DNA of 5,964 nucleotides from Mycobacterium sp. GTDB taxonomy: Bacteria > Actinomycetota > Actinomycetes > Mycobacteriales > Mycobacteriaceae. The DNA lies in assembly GCA_020438915.1 (NCBI GenBank), contig JAGQTR010000292.1, positions 1 through 5,964 of the forward strand, written 5' to 3'. This document shows, piece after piece, positions 5,313-5,964 of this stretch. The notes under the pieces were generated by a model. The model was not told the DNA's origin, did no database searches, and saw only the letters and a list, made by a program, of their open reading frames with translations. Positions within the stretch are counted from its first letter, which is position 1; every line of letters begins with the position of its first letter. The translations under genes and the position numbers were made by a program.

Positions 5313-5798
5313 GTGACACCTCTGGACCAGATCGCGACGGCTTTCGTGCGCATGGCCCATTCGATCGTGTGGGCCTCGGTAGCGACCGTGGATGCAGACA
5401 GCAAACCGCGGTCGCGCATCCTGCATCCGATCTGGGAATGGGACGGCACTGATCTGCTGGGCTGGGTCGCGACGGTGCCGACGCCGCTCAAACGCGCTCA
5501 CCTGGCCGCCCATCCCGACGTTTCGGTCAGCTACTGGACCACCAACCACGACACCTGCGCCGCCGACTGCCTGGTCGAGTGGTACACCGACGACGAGACC
5601 CGCACCGCGGTGTGGGAGAAGTTCGCCACCGGCACGGAACCGGTGGGCTACGACCCGGCCAGCCTTCCGATGTGGAAAGACGGTCCCACCTGCGACGCGT
5701 TCGCTGTGCTGCGACTGGCGCCCTATCGACTCCGCGTGATGCCCGGCACCGTGTTGACCGCTGGCAAGGGCGAGGTGCTGAGCTGGCACGCGCCATGA
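5313..5798 (+). CDS. Pyridoxamine-phosphate-oxidase-like split-barrel protein (FMN- or F420-binding)
   Basis: The 161-residue product looks like a small actinobacterial member of the PNPOx-like split-barrel superfamily, whose members bind FMN, F420 or heme and act as oxidoreductases or cofactor carriers. Supporting features are the opening strand block VWASVATVDADSKPRSRILHPIWEW (residues 19-43 in two adjoining strands), the TPLKRAHLAAHPDVSVSYW stretch (57-75), which is the usual cofactor-phosphate region followed by a barrel strand, and the closing FAVLRLAPYRLRVMPG (130-145). The GTG at 5313 is the natural start: it gives the full N-terminal helix and lies directly behind a TAGGCT -10, without a ribosome binding site. 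ATG 5352 would cut off that helix. The stop overlaps the next ATG as ATGA, tying it to the P450-like gene. True PNP oxidase activity is unlikely at this length and with these motifs; the cofactor cannot be decided by eye. Confidence 0.82.
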   Translation: MTPLDQIATAFVRMAHSIVWASVATVDADSKPRSRILHPIWEWDGTDLLGWVATVPTPLKRAHLAAHPDVSVSYWTTNHDTCAADCLVEWYTDDETRTAVWEKFATGTEPVGYDPASLPMWKDGPTCDAFAVLRLAPYRLRVMPGTVLTAGKGEVLSWHAP

Positions 5799-5964
5799 CG
5801 GGCCCGGCCGTGGCCGGGTTGCCCCCGGTACCGAAGAATCCGTTGCCCTATCGGCAGTTGGTCAAGCTGGTGCGGGCGCTGGACACCGGTCAGGAGGTGA
5901 TCCGCGAAGCGGGCGGCCCGATCACGCGCGTGCAGATCGGACCGAAGTGGCTGTTTCCGCCGCT
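5795..5964 (+). CDS. Cytochrome P450, N-terminal part (runs off the window)
   Basis: The first 56 residues are visible. They show a proline-rich opening (GLPPVPKNPLPYRQ, residues 8-21), a helix-A-like LVKLVRALDTGQEVIREAGGP and then ITRVQIGPKWLFPP (43-56). This is the order seen at the N-terminus of many actinobacterial P450 monooxygenases: a proline hinge, helix A, then the first beta strands. There is no N-terminal membrane anchor, as expected for a soluble bacterial P450. The decisive motifs (I-helix threonine, ExxR and the heme cysteine loop) lie outside the window, so the call rests on the N-terminal pattern only. ATG 5795 overlaps the stop of the split-barrel gene (ATGA) and has no good ribosome binding site of its own, so translation is probably coupled. 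The CYP family and substrate cannot be given. Confidence 0.68.
   Translation, partial: MTGPAVAGLPPVPKNPLPYRQLVKLVRALDTGQEVIREAGGPITRVQIGPKWLFPP

Overview
The window looks like chromosomal DNA from a mycobacterium, probably an environmental Mycolicibacterium-type species. It is GC-rich throughout and genes are packed with 4-nt stop/start overlaps. NarK, NarG and the Acg-type nitroreductase closely resemble what I remember of the M. tuberculosis proteins NarK2 (Rv1737c), NarG (Rv1161) and Acg (Rv2032). Species assignment is inference; no search was run.

Layout. Minus strand, 1-1500: a nitrate respiration unit, with a NarK2-type nitrate/nitrite transporter followed by the start of narG. The narK stop and narG start share a GTGA, and narG has a strong ribosome binding site inside narK. 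Divergent from narK across about 100 bp is an Acg-family nitroreductase-like gene (1608-2603, +). The rest of the window is on the plus strand. A possible 25-codon leader ORF (2632-2709) overlaps the GTG of a two-helix membrane protein gene (2706-3218), which overlaps a second small two-helix membrane protein gene (3215-3460). Next come an MpaB/DUF2236-family oxygenase-like gene (3493-4377) and an overlapping TetR regulator gene (4364-4957). They are followed by an acidic, probably disordered 89-residue protein (4996-5265), a pyridoxamine-phosphate-oxidase-like split-barrel flavin/F420 protein (5313-5798), and the coupled start of what looks like a cytochrome P450 (5795 to the window end).

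How the parts fit. The left part couples nitrate import with nitrate reduction at the membrane. The divergent Acg homologue is a family tied to hypoxia and dormancy in M. tuberculosis, so shared redox control is plausible, but I could not find a convincing DosR box by eye. The right part is a run of short redox and regulatory operons. Three transcription units share one architecture: a TANNNT -10-like hexamer 8-9 nt before the start codon and no Shine-Dalgarno sequence. This suggests leaderless or nearly leaderless mRNAs.

I see no rRNA, tRNA, CRISPR array, insertion sequence, attachment site or clear intrinsic terminator. No stretch longer than 300 bases lacks a gene; the longest gap is the narK/acg divergent region. 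I did not find a clearly new biological system. The best leads are the leaderless promoter pattern, the coupled 25-codon leader ORF, the MpaB-TetR pair and the split-barrel/P450 pair.
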